Positions 32,074 through 39,780 of a stretch of 64,000 nucleotides of DNA are shown one piece after another. Source of the DNA: Microbacterium sp. BR1 (GTDB taxonomy: Bacteria > Actinomycetota > Actinomycetes > Actinomycetales > Microbacteriaceae); NCBI RefSeq assembly GCF_002812725.1, contig NZ_NMUN01000004.1:186001-250000 (forward strand), in the 5' to 3' direction. How positions within the stretch are numbered: position 1 is the stretch's first letter; each line of letters starts with the position of its first letter. A program made the translations under genes and the position numbers. The notes beneath the pieces are model-generated. The model worked only from the letters and a program-made list of their open reading frames with translations. It was not told where the DNA came from and did not search any database.

Positions 32074-33141
32074 GTGAACAACATCCGCACCGCGACCGTC
32101 ATCACAACCCTGGGACTCGTGGCGGCCATGATGTCGGGCTGCGCCGCCGCCTCTGCCGACGCGGGCGGGACGACTGCTGAGCCGGTGGACGAGCTGCGCG
32201 TCGGCTACTTCGCGAACGTCACGCACGCCCCGGCGCTCGTCGGTGTGCAGGAGGGCCTCTTCGAGGACGCCCTCGGCGACGTCGAGGTCAGCACCCAGGT
32301 GTTCAACGCCGGACCCGCCGCGATCGAAGCTCTCTCGGCCGGCGCGATCGACGCCACCTACATCGGGCCGAACCCGTCGATCAACACGTTCATCCAGTCG
32401 GGCGGGCAGTCCGCGCGCGTCGTGGCGGGAGCTGCGACCGGCGGCGCCGCACTGGTCGTGCGCGAGGGCATCGACGACGCCGCCGACCTCGAGGGCACGA
32501 CGCTCGCGACGCCGCAGCTCGGCAACACGCAGGACGTCGCCCTGCGCACGTGGCTCGCGGACCAGGGCTACGAGACCGACACCTCGGGCGGCGGCGACGT
32601 GCAGATCACGCCGACCGAGAACGCCCAGACGCTGACGCTGTTCCAGCAGGGCGAGCTCGACGGCGCGTGGCTGCCGGAGCCCTGGGTCTCGCGACTCATC
32701 GTCGACGCCGGTGCGCACGTGCTCGTCGACGAGGCAGAGCTGTGGGAGGACGGCGAGTTCCCCACCACGGTGCTGCTGGTGCGCGCGGAGTTCCTCGAGC
32801 AGCACCCCGACGTCGTCGCGGACCTCCTCGAGGGCCACGCCGCCGCCGTGCAGTGGATCGCCGACAACCCCGCCGACGCGTCCGCGGTGATCAACGGCGC
32901 GATCGCGGCTGAGACCGGCAAGCCGCTGGCCGACGAGGTCATCACGCGCGCGCTCGAGCACGTCACCTTCTCGGTCGACCCGCATGCCGACACGTTCGAG
33001 GCGCTCGTCGAGGACGGCGTCGCGGTGGGCACGCAGAAGGACGGCTCGATCGAGGGCCTCTTCGACCTGCGGCTGCTGAACGAGCTGCTCGAGTCCGACG
33101 GCGCCGACCCGGTGTCGGCGGCAGGGCTCGGCGAGGACTGA
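32074..33141 (+). CDS. Sulfonate/nitrate-type ABC transporter substrate-binding lipoprotein
   Basis: This 355-residue protein has a signal peptide ending in lipobox MMSGC (Cys23) and a periplasmic-binding fold of the SsuA/TauA/NitT group: ELRVGYFANVTHAPALVGVQ at the start, STQVFNAGPAAIEALSAGAI, and LDGAWLPEPWVSRLI. It begins at GTG 32074 after AGGAGG. It binds an anionic substrate outside the cell. Place inside the sulfate-reduction operon suggests sulfate or a sulfonate, but no sulfonate monooxygenase is encoded here. Confidence 0.87.
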   Translation: MNNIRTATVITTLGLVAAMMSGCAAASADAGGTTAEPVDELRVGYFANVTHAPALVGVQEGLFEDALGDVEVSTQVFNAGPAAIEALSAGAIDATYIGPNPSINTFIQSGGQSARVVAGAATGGAALVVREGIDDAADLEGTTLATPQLGNTQDVALRTWLADQGYETDTSGGGDVQITPTENAQTLTLFQQGELDGAWLPEPWVSRLIVDAGAHVLVDEAELWEDGEFPTTVLLVRAEFLEQHPDVVADLLEGHAAAVQWIADNPADASAVINGAIAAETGKPLADEVITRALEHVTFSVDPHADTFEALVEDGVAVGTQKDGSIEGLFDLRLLNELLESDGADPVSAAGLGED

Positions 33142-33142
33142 C

Positions 33143-34021
33143 ATGAGCTCGGTACCCGCTCCCGGCGCCGCGACGGCCGCGCCGCCCGCCGCTTCGGGTG
33201 GCTCGCCGCTCGCGCCGTCGGGTGGCTCGCCGCTCGGGCCGAGCTTCGACGGTGTCGCACCCGTGCGCGAGCCGGCCGCGGCGCCCGCGCCGGCCGTGCG
33301 CATCGAGAGCGTCTCGAAGCGGTTCGGCGCGGGCCCGGTCGTGCTCGACGACGTCAGCCTCGACATCGCGCCCGGCGAGTTCGTGTGCCTGCTGGGCGCG
33401 TCCGGCTGCGGCAAGTCCACGCTCCTCAACCTCATCGCCGGACTCGACCGGCCCACGGCGGGACGCATCGAGACGCCCGTCACCGGCTCGGCCGTGATGT
33501 TCCAGGAGTCCGCGCTCATGCCCTGGCTCACCGCGCGCCGCAACGTCGAGCTGGCGCTGCGCCTGCGCGGCGTCCCCCGCAGCGAGCGCCGTGACAACGC
33601 GCTCGCCCTCCTCGACGCGGTGAATCTGACGGATGCCGCCGACAAGCGTCCGCACGAGCTCTCGGGCGGCATGCGGCAGCGCGTCGCGCTCGCGCGGGCG
33701 CTCGCGCAAGACCGCCCGGTGCTGCTTATGGACGAGCCGTTCGCCGCGCTCGACGCCATCACGCGCGACCTGCTGCACGAGGAGCTCGAGCGGGTGTGGC
33801 GGGCGACCGGCCGCACGATCGTCTTCGTCACGCACAACGTGCGCGAGGCCGCGCGCCTCGGCCAGCGCGTCGTCTTGATGGGCAGCCGCCCCGGCCGCAT
33901 CGTCCAGCAGTGGACGATCGCGAAGACCGCCGGGCGCCGCATCGAGTCGCCCGAGGTCGCGGCCCTGTCGGTCGAGATCACCGACCAGCTGCGCAAGGAG
34001 ATCCGCCGCAATGCCGCCTGA
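33143..34021 (+). CDS. ABC importer ATP-binding protein (SsuB/TauB type)
   Basis: This 292-residue ATPase has Walker A GASGCGKST, signature LSGGMRQR, Walker B VLLMDEPFAALD and the H-loop VTHNVREA. The first 45 residues are low-complexity (GGSPLAPSGGSPLGPS), encoded by a short direct repeat, and are unusual for the family. It overlaps the permease gene by 11 bases. Confidence 0.92.
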   Translation: MSSVPAPGAATAAPPAASGGSPLAPSGGSPLGPSFDGVAPVREPAAAPAPAVRIESVSKRFGAGPVVLDDVSLDIAPGEFVCLLGASGCGKSTLLNLIAGLDRPTAGRIETPVTGSAVMFQESALMPWLTARRNVELALRLRGVPRSERRDNALALLDAVNLTDAADKRPHELSGGMRQRVALARALAQDRPVLLMDEPFAALDAITRDLLHEELERVWRATGRTIVFVTHNVREAARLGQRVVLMGSRPGRIVQQWTIAKTAGRRIESPEVAALSVEITDQLRKEIRRNAA

Positions 34022-34943
34022 GACCTTGACCGCGGCGATGACGGGTGCGGCGACGGATGCCGTAGCCGGCGCACGCGCGGACGACCTGCGCTCGCTCGAA
34101 GCCGGGCTCGACAGCCTCCAGGCACCCGTCGAGCGCGAGCCGAGCCGCTGGCGTCGGTTCGCCGCGAGTGTCGTACCTCCCATCGTCTTCGTCGCGCTGC
34201 TCATCGCGGCGTGGCAGCTGTATGTCGTGATCGCGCAGCCCCGCCCCGACATCATCCCGAGCCCCTCCGACGTCGTGGGAGCGCTCGGCTTCGCGTGGGA
34301 ATCGGGGCGCCTGCAGGAGGCGGTTGCGACGAGCCTCGAGCGCGGCGTCGTCGGGTTCCTCATCGCGATCGCGGTGGGCACCCCGGTCGGGCTGTTGCTC
34401 GCGGAGGTCCGCCCGATCCGTCGCGCCGTCGGCCCGATCATCTCGGGCCTGCAGGTGCTGCCGTCGGTCGCGTGGGTGCCCGCCGCGATCATCTGGTTCG
34501 GCCTGTCGGACGCCACCGTCTACTTCGTGATCCTCATGGGCGCGATCCCCTCGATCGTCAACGGGCTCATCGCCGGCATCGACCAGGTGCCGCCGCAGCT
34601 GCGCCGCGTCGGCACGGTGCTCGGCGCGACTCGGCGCCAGCTGGCGACGTCGGTGATCCTTCCAGCGGCGCTGCCCGGATACCTCGCCGGACTCAAGCAG
34701 GGGTGGGCGTTCTCGTGGCGCTCGCTCATGGCGGCCGAGATCATCGCCGTCGGCGGCACGATCGGCTTCGGCCTCGGGTCGATGCTGCAGCAGTCCCGCG
34801 AGCTCGCGGACCTCGCGGGAGTCCTCGGCACGATCATCCTGATCCTCGCGATCGGCATCCTGATCGAGCTCGTCTTCTTCGGCCCCCTCGAGCGACGGAT
34901 GCTGCGACGCCGAGGCCTGCTCGTCACGGGAGGCACGCGATGA
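34011..34943 (+). CDS. ABC importer permease (SsuC/TauC type)
   Basis: This 310-residue protein has six membrane helices from about residue 50 to 295 and the EAA-type loop where the ATPase docks (VGTVLGATRRQLATSVILPA). A 40-residue cytoplasmic extension precedes the first helix. Together with the two preceding genes it forms a complete importer. The stop overlaps the next start by ATGA. Confidence 0.92.
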   Translation: MPPETLTAAMTGAATDAVAGARADDLRSLEAGLDSLQAPVEREPSRWRRFAASVVPPIVFVALLIAAWQLYVVIAQPRPDIIPSPSDVVGALGFAWESGRLQEAVATSLERGVVGFLIAIAVGTPVGLLLAEVRPIRRAVGPIISGLQVLPSVAWVPAAIIWFGLSDATVYFVILMGAIPSIVNGLIAGIDQVPPQLRRVGTVLGATRRQLATSVILPAALPGYLAGLKQGWAFSWRSLMAAEIIAVGGTIGFGLGSMLQQSRELADLAGVLGTIILILAIGILIELVFFGPLERRMLRRRGLLVTGGTR

Positions 34944-35866
34944 CCACCCCCGACCGCACTTCTCGCGGATCCGGAAACCGGAGATCCGCACACTTTCCGG
35001 ACGCCCGCGCGACGACAGTCCGGAAACACGACGAACGTCCGGTTTCCGGATTGACGGATGCCGCGGCCGCCGCCCCCGGCAAGGTCTGGCTCGTCGGGGC
35101 CGGGCCCGGCGACGCGGGCTTGCTCACCCTCAAGGGGCTGCGCGCGCTCGAGGCGGCCGACGTCATCGTCGCCGACCGGCTCGGCGCGCGCGCCGTTCTA
35201 GACGGACTGGCCGCGGACGGGGTCGCGCTGCGCGCCGAGGTCGTCGACGTCGGCAAGCTGCCCGGCCACCACCCCGTGCCGCAGGACGCGATCAACGCCC
35301 TCCTCATCCAGCTTGCGCGCGGGGGCAAGAACGTCGTCCGGCTCAAGGGCGGCGACCCGTACGTCTTCGGGCGCGGCGGCGAGGAGCTCGCGGCGTGCCA
35401 CGAGGCGGACGTGCCCGTCGAGGTCGTGCCCGGCATCACCAGTGCCGTCTCGGTGCCCGCGGTCGCCGGCATCCCGCTCACGCATCGCGGGGTCGCGACG
35501 GCGTTCACGGTCGCAACCGGCCACGACCAGATCCGCGACCTCGGCGGCGGCCGCGACCACACCGTCGTCCTGCTCATGGGTGTGGGCACGCTCGCGCACT
35601 CCGCGATCACCCTCGCCCGCGGTGAGCGCGGCGCGGGCTGCCCCGTCGCCGTCGTCGAGGACGGGTACGGCGCACGCCAGCGCGTCACGGTGGGCACGCT
35701 CGCCACCATCGCGCATCAGGCGGCGGCCCGCGGCATCCGTTCACCCGCCGTCGTGGTCGTCGGCGACGTCGTCCGGCTGAGCCCCTACGCACCCAACGAC
35801 CTCGCGACCCTCGACCTCGAGAACCTCGACACCATCGACCCGCTCGCCGCTCGCGGCACCTCCTGA
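34940..35866 (+). CDS. cobA: Uroporphyrinogen-III C-methyltransferase
   Basis: This 308-residue SAM enzyme makes precorrin-2, the precursor of siroheme. It has VWLVGAGPGDAGLLTLKGL, GDPYVFGRGGEE and PGITSAVSVPAVAGIPLTHR. The precorrin-2 dehydrogenase step is neither fused here nor encoded elsewhere in the window. The first 40 residues are not conserved, and their DNA holds a nested palindrome, so a later start is possible. The N-terminal overlap with the permease (ATGA at 34940-34943) supports the long form. Confidence 0.9.
   Translation: MTTPDRTSRGSGNRRSAHFPDARATTVRKHDERPVSGLTDAAAAAPGKVWLVGAGPGDAGLLTLKGLRALEAADVIVADRLGARAVLDGLAADGVALRAEVVDVGKLPGHHPVPQDAINALLIQLARGGKNVVRLKGGDPYVFGRGGEELAACHEADVPVEVVPGITSAVSVPAVAGIPLTHRGVATAFTVATGHDQIRDLGGGRDHTVVLLMGVGTLAHSAITLARGERGAGCPVAVVEDGYGARQRVTVGTLATIAHQAAARGIRSPAVVVVGDVVRLSPYAPNDLATLDLENLDTIDPLAARGTS
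34969..35051. repeat. Nested palindrome inside the 5' end of cobA
   Basis: ATCCGGAAACCGGA (34969-34982) and its perfect complement (35038-35051) enclose an inner pair, TTTCCGGA and TCCGGAAA (near 34995 and 35019). The block codes for the unconserved leader of the methyltransferase. It looks like a hairpin element inserted between the translation start and the conserved domain, or an attenuating structure in the mRNA. Confidence 0.8.
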
Positions 35867-35880
35867 AAGGCCCCCGCCCA

Positions 35881-37296
35881 GTGACCTCGTCGAACACAGC
35901 GACCTCGTCGAACCTCCAGAACCTCCGCGTCGCGATCGTCGGCGCGGGCCCGGCCGGCATCTACGCCGGTAACATCCTCACCGGCGCGGTGACAGATGCC
36001 GGCGGCACGGCATCGGTCGACCTGTTCGAGTCGCTTCCCGCACCGTACGGGCTGATCCGTTACGGCGTCGCGCCCGACCACCCCCGCATCAAGGGCATCG
36101 TGAACTCGCTGCACGAGATGCTGGATGCCGGCACGACTCGGTTCATCGGCAACGTCGAGATCGGCCGCGACATCGCGCTCGACGAGCTGCGCGAGCGCTA
36201 CGACGCGGTGATCCTCGCGACCGGGGCGATCCGAGACGCGGCTCTCGACATCCCGGGCATCGACCTCGACGGTTCGTACGGCGCTGCGGACTTCGTCGCG
36301 TGGTACGACGGCCACCCCGACGTGCCGACCGAGTGGCCGCTCGACCAGCGCGAGGTCGCCGTCATCGGCAACGGAAACGTCGCCCTCGACGTCGCGCGCG
36401 TGCTCGCGAAGCACGCCGTCGACCTGCGGCCCACCGAGATCCCCGACAACGTGCTCGCGGGACTCGAAGCCTCAGCCGTGACCGACGTGCACGTGTTCGG
36501 GCGGCGCGGCCCCGGCGACATCAAGTTCACCCCGATCGAGCTGCGTGAGCTCGGCGAGGTGCCGAACGTCGACATCGTCGTGCACGACGAGGACTTCCAG
36601 GACGCCGACCCGGCGAACGCGACGAACAACCAGCTCAAGGTCATGCTGCGCATCCTGAACGGCTGGCGCACGCGCGAGTCGACGGGCGCGAGCCGGCGCC
36701 TGCACCTGCACTTCTACCACTCGCCGGTCGAGATCCTCGGCGACGGCCGCGTGGCGGGCGTGCGCTTCGAGCGGACCGAGCCGATCGGCGACGGACGCGT
36801 GCGCGGCACCGGCGAGTTCCGCGAGATCGCCGTGCAGCAGGTGTACCGCGCGGTCGGCTACTACGGCACGCCGGTCGTCGGTGCGCCGTTCGACGAGCGG
36901 GCCGGCGTGGTTCCAAACGTCCAGGGACGGGTTCGGGATGCCGCCGCCACGGGCGATGCGGACGCGCCGGTGATCGCCGGGCTCTACGCCACCGGGTGGA
37001 TCAAGCGCGGGCCCGTCGGCCTCATCGGCCACACCAAGTCGGACGCGATGGAGACGATCGCGCACCTCGTCGAGGACGCGCAGGCGAGGGCGCTCACGGC
37101 GCCGACCGTCGAGGGCGACGTGCTCGAGCTGCTCGAGGAGCGCGGAGTCGAGTACACGACGTGGGAGGGCTGGCTCGCCCTCGACGCGCACGAGCGTGCG
37201 CTCGGCGCGGCCCACGTCCACACCCGCGAGCGGGTCAAGGTCGTGCCGCGCGACGAGCAGGTGCGGGTCTCTCGGTCGGGAGCGCTCGTTCCATGA
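35881..37296 (+). CDS. Ferredoxin-NADP reductase, adrenodoxin-reductase type
   Basis: This 471-residue flavoprotein has an N-terminal FAD site (VAIVGAGPAGIYAGNIL), the family segment LIRYGVAPDHP, an NADP site VIGNGNVALDVARVL and TGWIKRGPVGLIG at the flavin. It passes electrons from NADPH to the ferredoxin encoded next and so to sulfite reductase. The start is GTG 35881, 14 bases after cobA. It overlaps the ferredoxin gene by ATGA. Confidence 0.92.
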   Translation: MTSSNTATSSNLQNLRVAIVGAGPAGIYAGNILTGAVTDAGGTASVDLFESLPAPYGLIRYGVAPDHPRIKGIVNSLHEMLDAGTTRFIGNVEIGRDIALDELRERYDAVILATGAIRDAALDIPGIDLDGSYGAADFVAWYDGHPDVPTEWPLDQREVAVIGNGNVALDVARVLAKHAVDLRPTEIPDNVLAGLEASAVTDVHVFGRRGPGDIKFTPIELRELGEVPNVDIVVHDEDFQDADPANATNNQLKVMLRILNGWRTRESTGASRRLHLHFYHSPVEILGDGRVAGVRFERTEPIGDGRVRGTGEFREIAVQQVYRAVGYYGTPVVGAPFDERAGVVPNVQGRVRDAAATGDADAPVIAGLYATGWIKRGPVGLIGHTKSDAMETIAHLVEDAQARALTAPTVEGDVLELLEERGVEYTTWEGWLALDAHERALGAAHVHTRERVKVVPRDEQVRVSRSGALVP

Positions 37297-37643
37297 CGTA
37301 CGTGATCGCGCTGCCGTGCGTCGATGTCAAGGACCGCGCCTGCATCGACGAGTGCCCGGTGGACTGCATCTACGAGGGCGAGCGGTCGTTGTACATCCAC
37401 CCCGACGAGTGCGTGGACTGCGGCGCGTGCGAGCCGGTGTGCCCGGTCGAGGCGATCTACTACGAGGACGACCTGCCCGACGAGTGGCAGGACTACTACA
37501 AGGCCAACGTCGAGTTCTTCGAGATTTCAACAGGCTCAATCCAAGCGATCGGCTCGCCCGGCGGCGCGGCCAAGGTGGGTGTGATCCCCCTGGACCACCC
37601 GATCGTCGCGGCCCTTCCTCCGCAAGGAGACGCGCATGTCTGA
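37293..37643 (+). CDS. fdxA: Seven-iron ferredoxin (FdxA type) with a short insertion
   Basis: This 116-residue ferredoxin has cysteines for one 3Fe-4S and one 4Fe-4S cluster (DRACIDECPVDCIYEG and DECVDCGACEPVCP). After KANVEFFE, related proteins go directly to a GSPGGAAK segment; here about eight residues (STGSIQAI) intervene, and their DNA (TTCAACAGGCTCAATC) resembles dispersed repeats at 39479 and 42328. The insert is in a surface loop behind the second cluster and should not disturb the iron sites. Confidence 0.92.
   Translation: MTYVIALPCVDVKDRACIDECPVDCIYEGERSLYIHPDECVDCGACEPVCPVEAIYYEDDLPDEWQDYYKANVEFFEISTGSIQAIGSPGGAAKVGVIPLDHPIVAALPPQGDAHV
37526..37543 (+). repeat. Dispersed CGACAGGCTCA-type element inside fdxA
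   Basis: TTCAACAGGCTCAATCCA here matches TTCGACAGGCTCAGCGAC (42328-42345) and TTCGACAGGTTCAGCGAG (39479-39496) at most positions. It lies in the unconserved insertion of the ferredoxin. The likeness is visible but the stretch is short. Confidence 0.45.
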
Positions 37644-38613
37644 CCCGCAGAACCCCGGAGAGCTCCGGCCGGCCGGCACCGAGGTCGACGTCGTGATCGT
37701 GGGCGGCGGGCCGGCGGGGCTGTCGGCTGCGCTCAACCTCGGCCGGGCCCGCGCGTCGGTCGTGGTCGTGGACGCGGGGCGACCCCGCAACGCCGCGACG
37801 CTGCGCTCACACGGGTTCTTGACCCGCGACGGCATCCCGCCGCTCGAGCTGCGCAAACTCGCGCGGGCCGAACTGGCCGCGTACCCGAGCGTCCGGGTGT
37901 TCGATCGCACCGTCGTGTCAGGTCTTCTCGAGACGCATTCCGCTTCCGGCATGCGCTTCGTCGTGGCGCTGCAGGGCCGTGGCACCGGCATCCCGTCAGC
38001 CGTCGCGGCGCGCTCGGTGCTCATCGCCACCGGGCTGCGCGAGACGCTGCCCGACATCCCGAGCCTCCGCGCGTACTACGGCATGACGATCTTCAGCTGC
38101 GCCGCGTGCGACGCGTGGGAGCTGCAGGACCGCCCGCTCGCGCTCATCGGCGAGACCCCCGATCTCGCCGGCCGCGCGCGCCTGATCGCACGATGGACCG
38201 ATCTGCTCACGGTCTTCACGAACGGGTCCGACGTGGTCGACACCGTCGAAGAGGCCGAGCTCGCGGCATCCGGAATCATCGTCGAGCGACGCCCGATCGA
38301 CGACCTCGAAGGCGAGCGCGGCGCTGTGTCGGCGGTGCGGCTCGCCGACGGCGAGCGCATCGAGATCGAGGGCGGCTTCGTGCGGCCCCAGTGGCACCCC
38401 GTGCTCGATTTCGTCAACGGACTCGACCTCGAGCGCGACAAGTTCGGCAACCTGGTGACCGACCGCTCGGGACGGACCTCGACCCCGGGTGTCTACGCCG
38501 CAGGGGATGCCGCGTCCCCGGGTCCGCAGCAGCTCATCGTCGCCGCGGGTCAGGGCGCGCGCGCCGCGGCGGTGCTCGTGCACGACCAGGTCGGCGTGCG
38601 CACGGCCCACTGA
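37636..38613 (+). CDS. Thioredoxin-reductase-like NAD(P)/FAD oxidoreductase
   Basis: This 325-residue flavoprotein has an FAD site (VVIVGGGPAGLSAALNLGRA), a CxxC in the pyridine-nucleotide domain (FSCAACDAW), and the C-terminal GVYAAGDAASPGPQQL. The NADPH motif after the CxxC is weak (LALIGETPDLAGRA), unlike true thioredoxin reductase, so its electron donor or acceptor may differ. It overlaps fdxA by eight bases and closes the sulfur cluster; a role in keeping APS reductase or ferredoxin partners reduced is possible. Confidence 0.85.
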   Translation: MSDPQNPGELRPAGTEVDVVIVGGGPAGLSAALNLGRARASVVVVDAGRPRNAATLRSHGFLTRDGIPPLELRKLARAELAAYPSVRVFDRTVVSGLLETHSASGMRFVVALQGRGTGIPSAVAARSVLIATGLRETLPDIPSLRAYYGMTIFSCAACDAWELQDRPLALIGETPDLAGRARLIARWTDLLTVFTNGSDVVDTVEEAELAASGIIVERRPIDDLEGERGAVSAVRLADGERIEIEGGFVRPQWHPVLDFVNGLDLERDKFGNLVTDRSGRTSTPGVYAAGDAASPGPQQLIVAAGQGARAAAVLVHDQVGVRTAH

Positions 38614-38675
38614 GCGGGCGGGTCGCGCGAACGGAGACGAAGCCGCGCGGTCGCGGATGAGGCAGGATGGCCTCG

Positions 38676-38804
38676 ATGTCTGTGATCGCCGATGACCCGG
38701 GCGCCGAACTGCGCGCACTCCGCGAGCGCGCGTACGGGCCGGGTGCCGACATCCTCGACGACCCCGCGGCGATCAAGCGGCTGCGCGAACTCGAGGACGC
38801 GGAG
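38676..38804 (+). pseudogene. 5' fragment of a small conserved gene cut by the IS remnant
   Basis: About 43 codons remain, starting at ATG 38676 (or 38667): DDPGAELRALRERAYGPGAD followed by ILDDPAAIKRLRELEDAER. This helical, charged start looks native to the genome and not part of the IS. The reading frame then runs into antisense IS sequence and stops at 38975. The product is not identified. The missing 3' part is not found on the other side of the IS. Confidence 0.6.
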
Positions 38805-39323
38805 CGTGGCGAACAGGGCGTTCAGGCCGCGGACGCCGGAGTACCCGAACGACGCGCCCTGCTTCTGGTATCCGTGGACCTCGATGATCGTGTCGTCCAG
38901 ATCCACCATCACCCGCTCGTCGTTCGACGCCCGCAGCAGCGGCGCGGATTGCGCGACGTTCACCAGGGTCCGTGAGGCGACGGCGTCGAGCTGGCGGACG
39001 TGCCCGAACCGGAACTCCCCCAGGAACGAGCCCAGCGTCGACGGCGCATACGTCCGATCGAACAACCGGCCCATCCCGCCATGACGCAGCAGATTCATGT
39101 CGTCGATCGAGTCCGCCCCGGCGAGCATCCCCGCCACCAGCGCCATCACCTTGCCGCCGGCGTTCGCACCCTTATCCGACGGGACCGTCAACCGGACCTG
39201 CGCGAGCTGATCGAGCCCCGCAGAACGGGCAAGACGGAGCATCGGGACCAGCCCTGCGGCCGACACAAGATTCGGATCATCGAACTTCGCTGACACCGCA
39301 GCGGGAGCATGCTTGAATTGCAC
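38805..39323 (-). pseudogene. N-terminal third of IS1380 transposase
   Basis: It encodes the first 173 residues of the transposase at 24298-25704, with a single Arg-to-Gly change (SFLGEFRFG) and one silent change. The frame then enters the truncated neighbour gene. The catalytic residues beyond the first Asp region are missing. Confidence 0.9.
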
Positions 39324-39444
39324 CTACGAGATGCCTCTCGGATCGGTCGAACAGCGGTCTAGACAATCACTATTCTTCCTGATCAGAGGGGCATTTCTGC
39401 GTCACGGCACCCGCTTGTCACCCAAGCTCATCGGTGGATCGAGG
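38805..39444 (-). mobile_element. IS1380-family element, partial copy
   Basis: This 640-bp segment matches 25186-25825 of the complete copy without gaps and lacks the other 1029 bp. It has one terminal repeat (CATCGGTGGATCGAGG, ending 39444), followed by CTTAG. The first 535 bases differ at only two places, but the last 105 bases differ at about 30. The loss of the left end makes it immobile. Confidence 0.92.
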
Positions 39445-39478
39445 CTTAGCTGCAAGTCCTGATCTTGAGCTCGCCTTG

Positions 39479-39496
39479 TTCGACAGGTTCAGCGAG
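39479..39496 (+). repeat. Dispersed CGACAGGCTCA-type element
   Basis: TTCGACAGGTTCAGCGAG matches the copy at 42328-42345 at 16 of 18 positions. It stands 30 bases after the IS remnant. Short elements of this kind occur widely in actinobacterial genomes next to gene ends. Confidence 0.5.
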
Positions 39497-39556
39497 CGAG
39501 CTGGACGGGTGCGTCTTGCGGATCGGTGTGACAGCCTGGTTGGAAGGGGGTGGCTC

Positions 39557-39748
39557 GTGCGTTCATGGTTGGTGCTTGGTGTGGTGGTCGCTCTCGCGGT
39601 CGTGTTGTTGGCGACGCTGACGGCCGCGTTGCCCTCAGCTGCTCCGTGGGTCACGATCATCGGTATGCCCGTGGTTATCGTCGGAGCGGGGCTCGGCGCG
39701 AAGTTCGTGCAGCGGCGAGGCGCGGCGGAGCGTCGCGAAAGCGCCTAG
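39557..39748 (+). CDS. Small two-helix membrane protein
   Basis: GTG 39557 follows GGAAGGGGG and opens a 63-residue ORF with two hydrophobic helices (WLVLGVVVALAVVLLATLTA and WVTIIGMPVVIVGAGLGA) and a basic tail RRGAAERRESA. The frame is open further upstream, but that part is formed by IS end and dispersed repeat. Function is unknown. It is convergent with the permease gene ending at 39781. Confidence 0.55.
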   Translation: MRSWLVLGVVVALAVVLLATLTAALPSAAPWVTIIGMPVVIVGAGLGAKFVQRRGAAERRESA

Positions 39749-39780
39749 GGCGAAGCATCCTTCCCGCGCGGACCGCGAGA

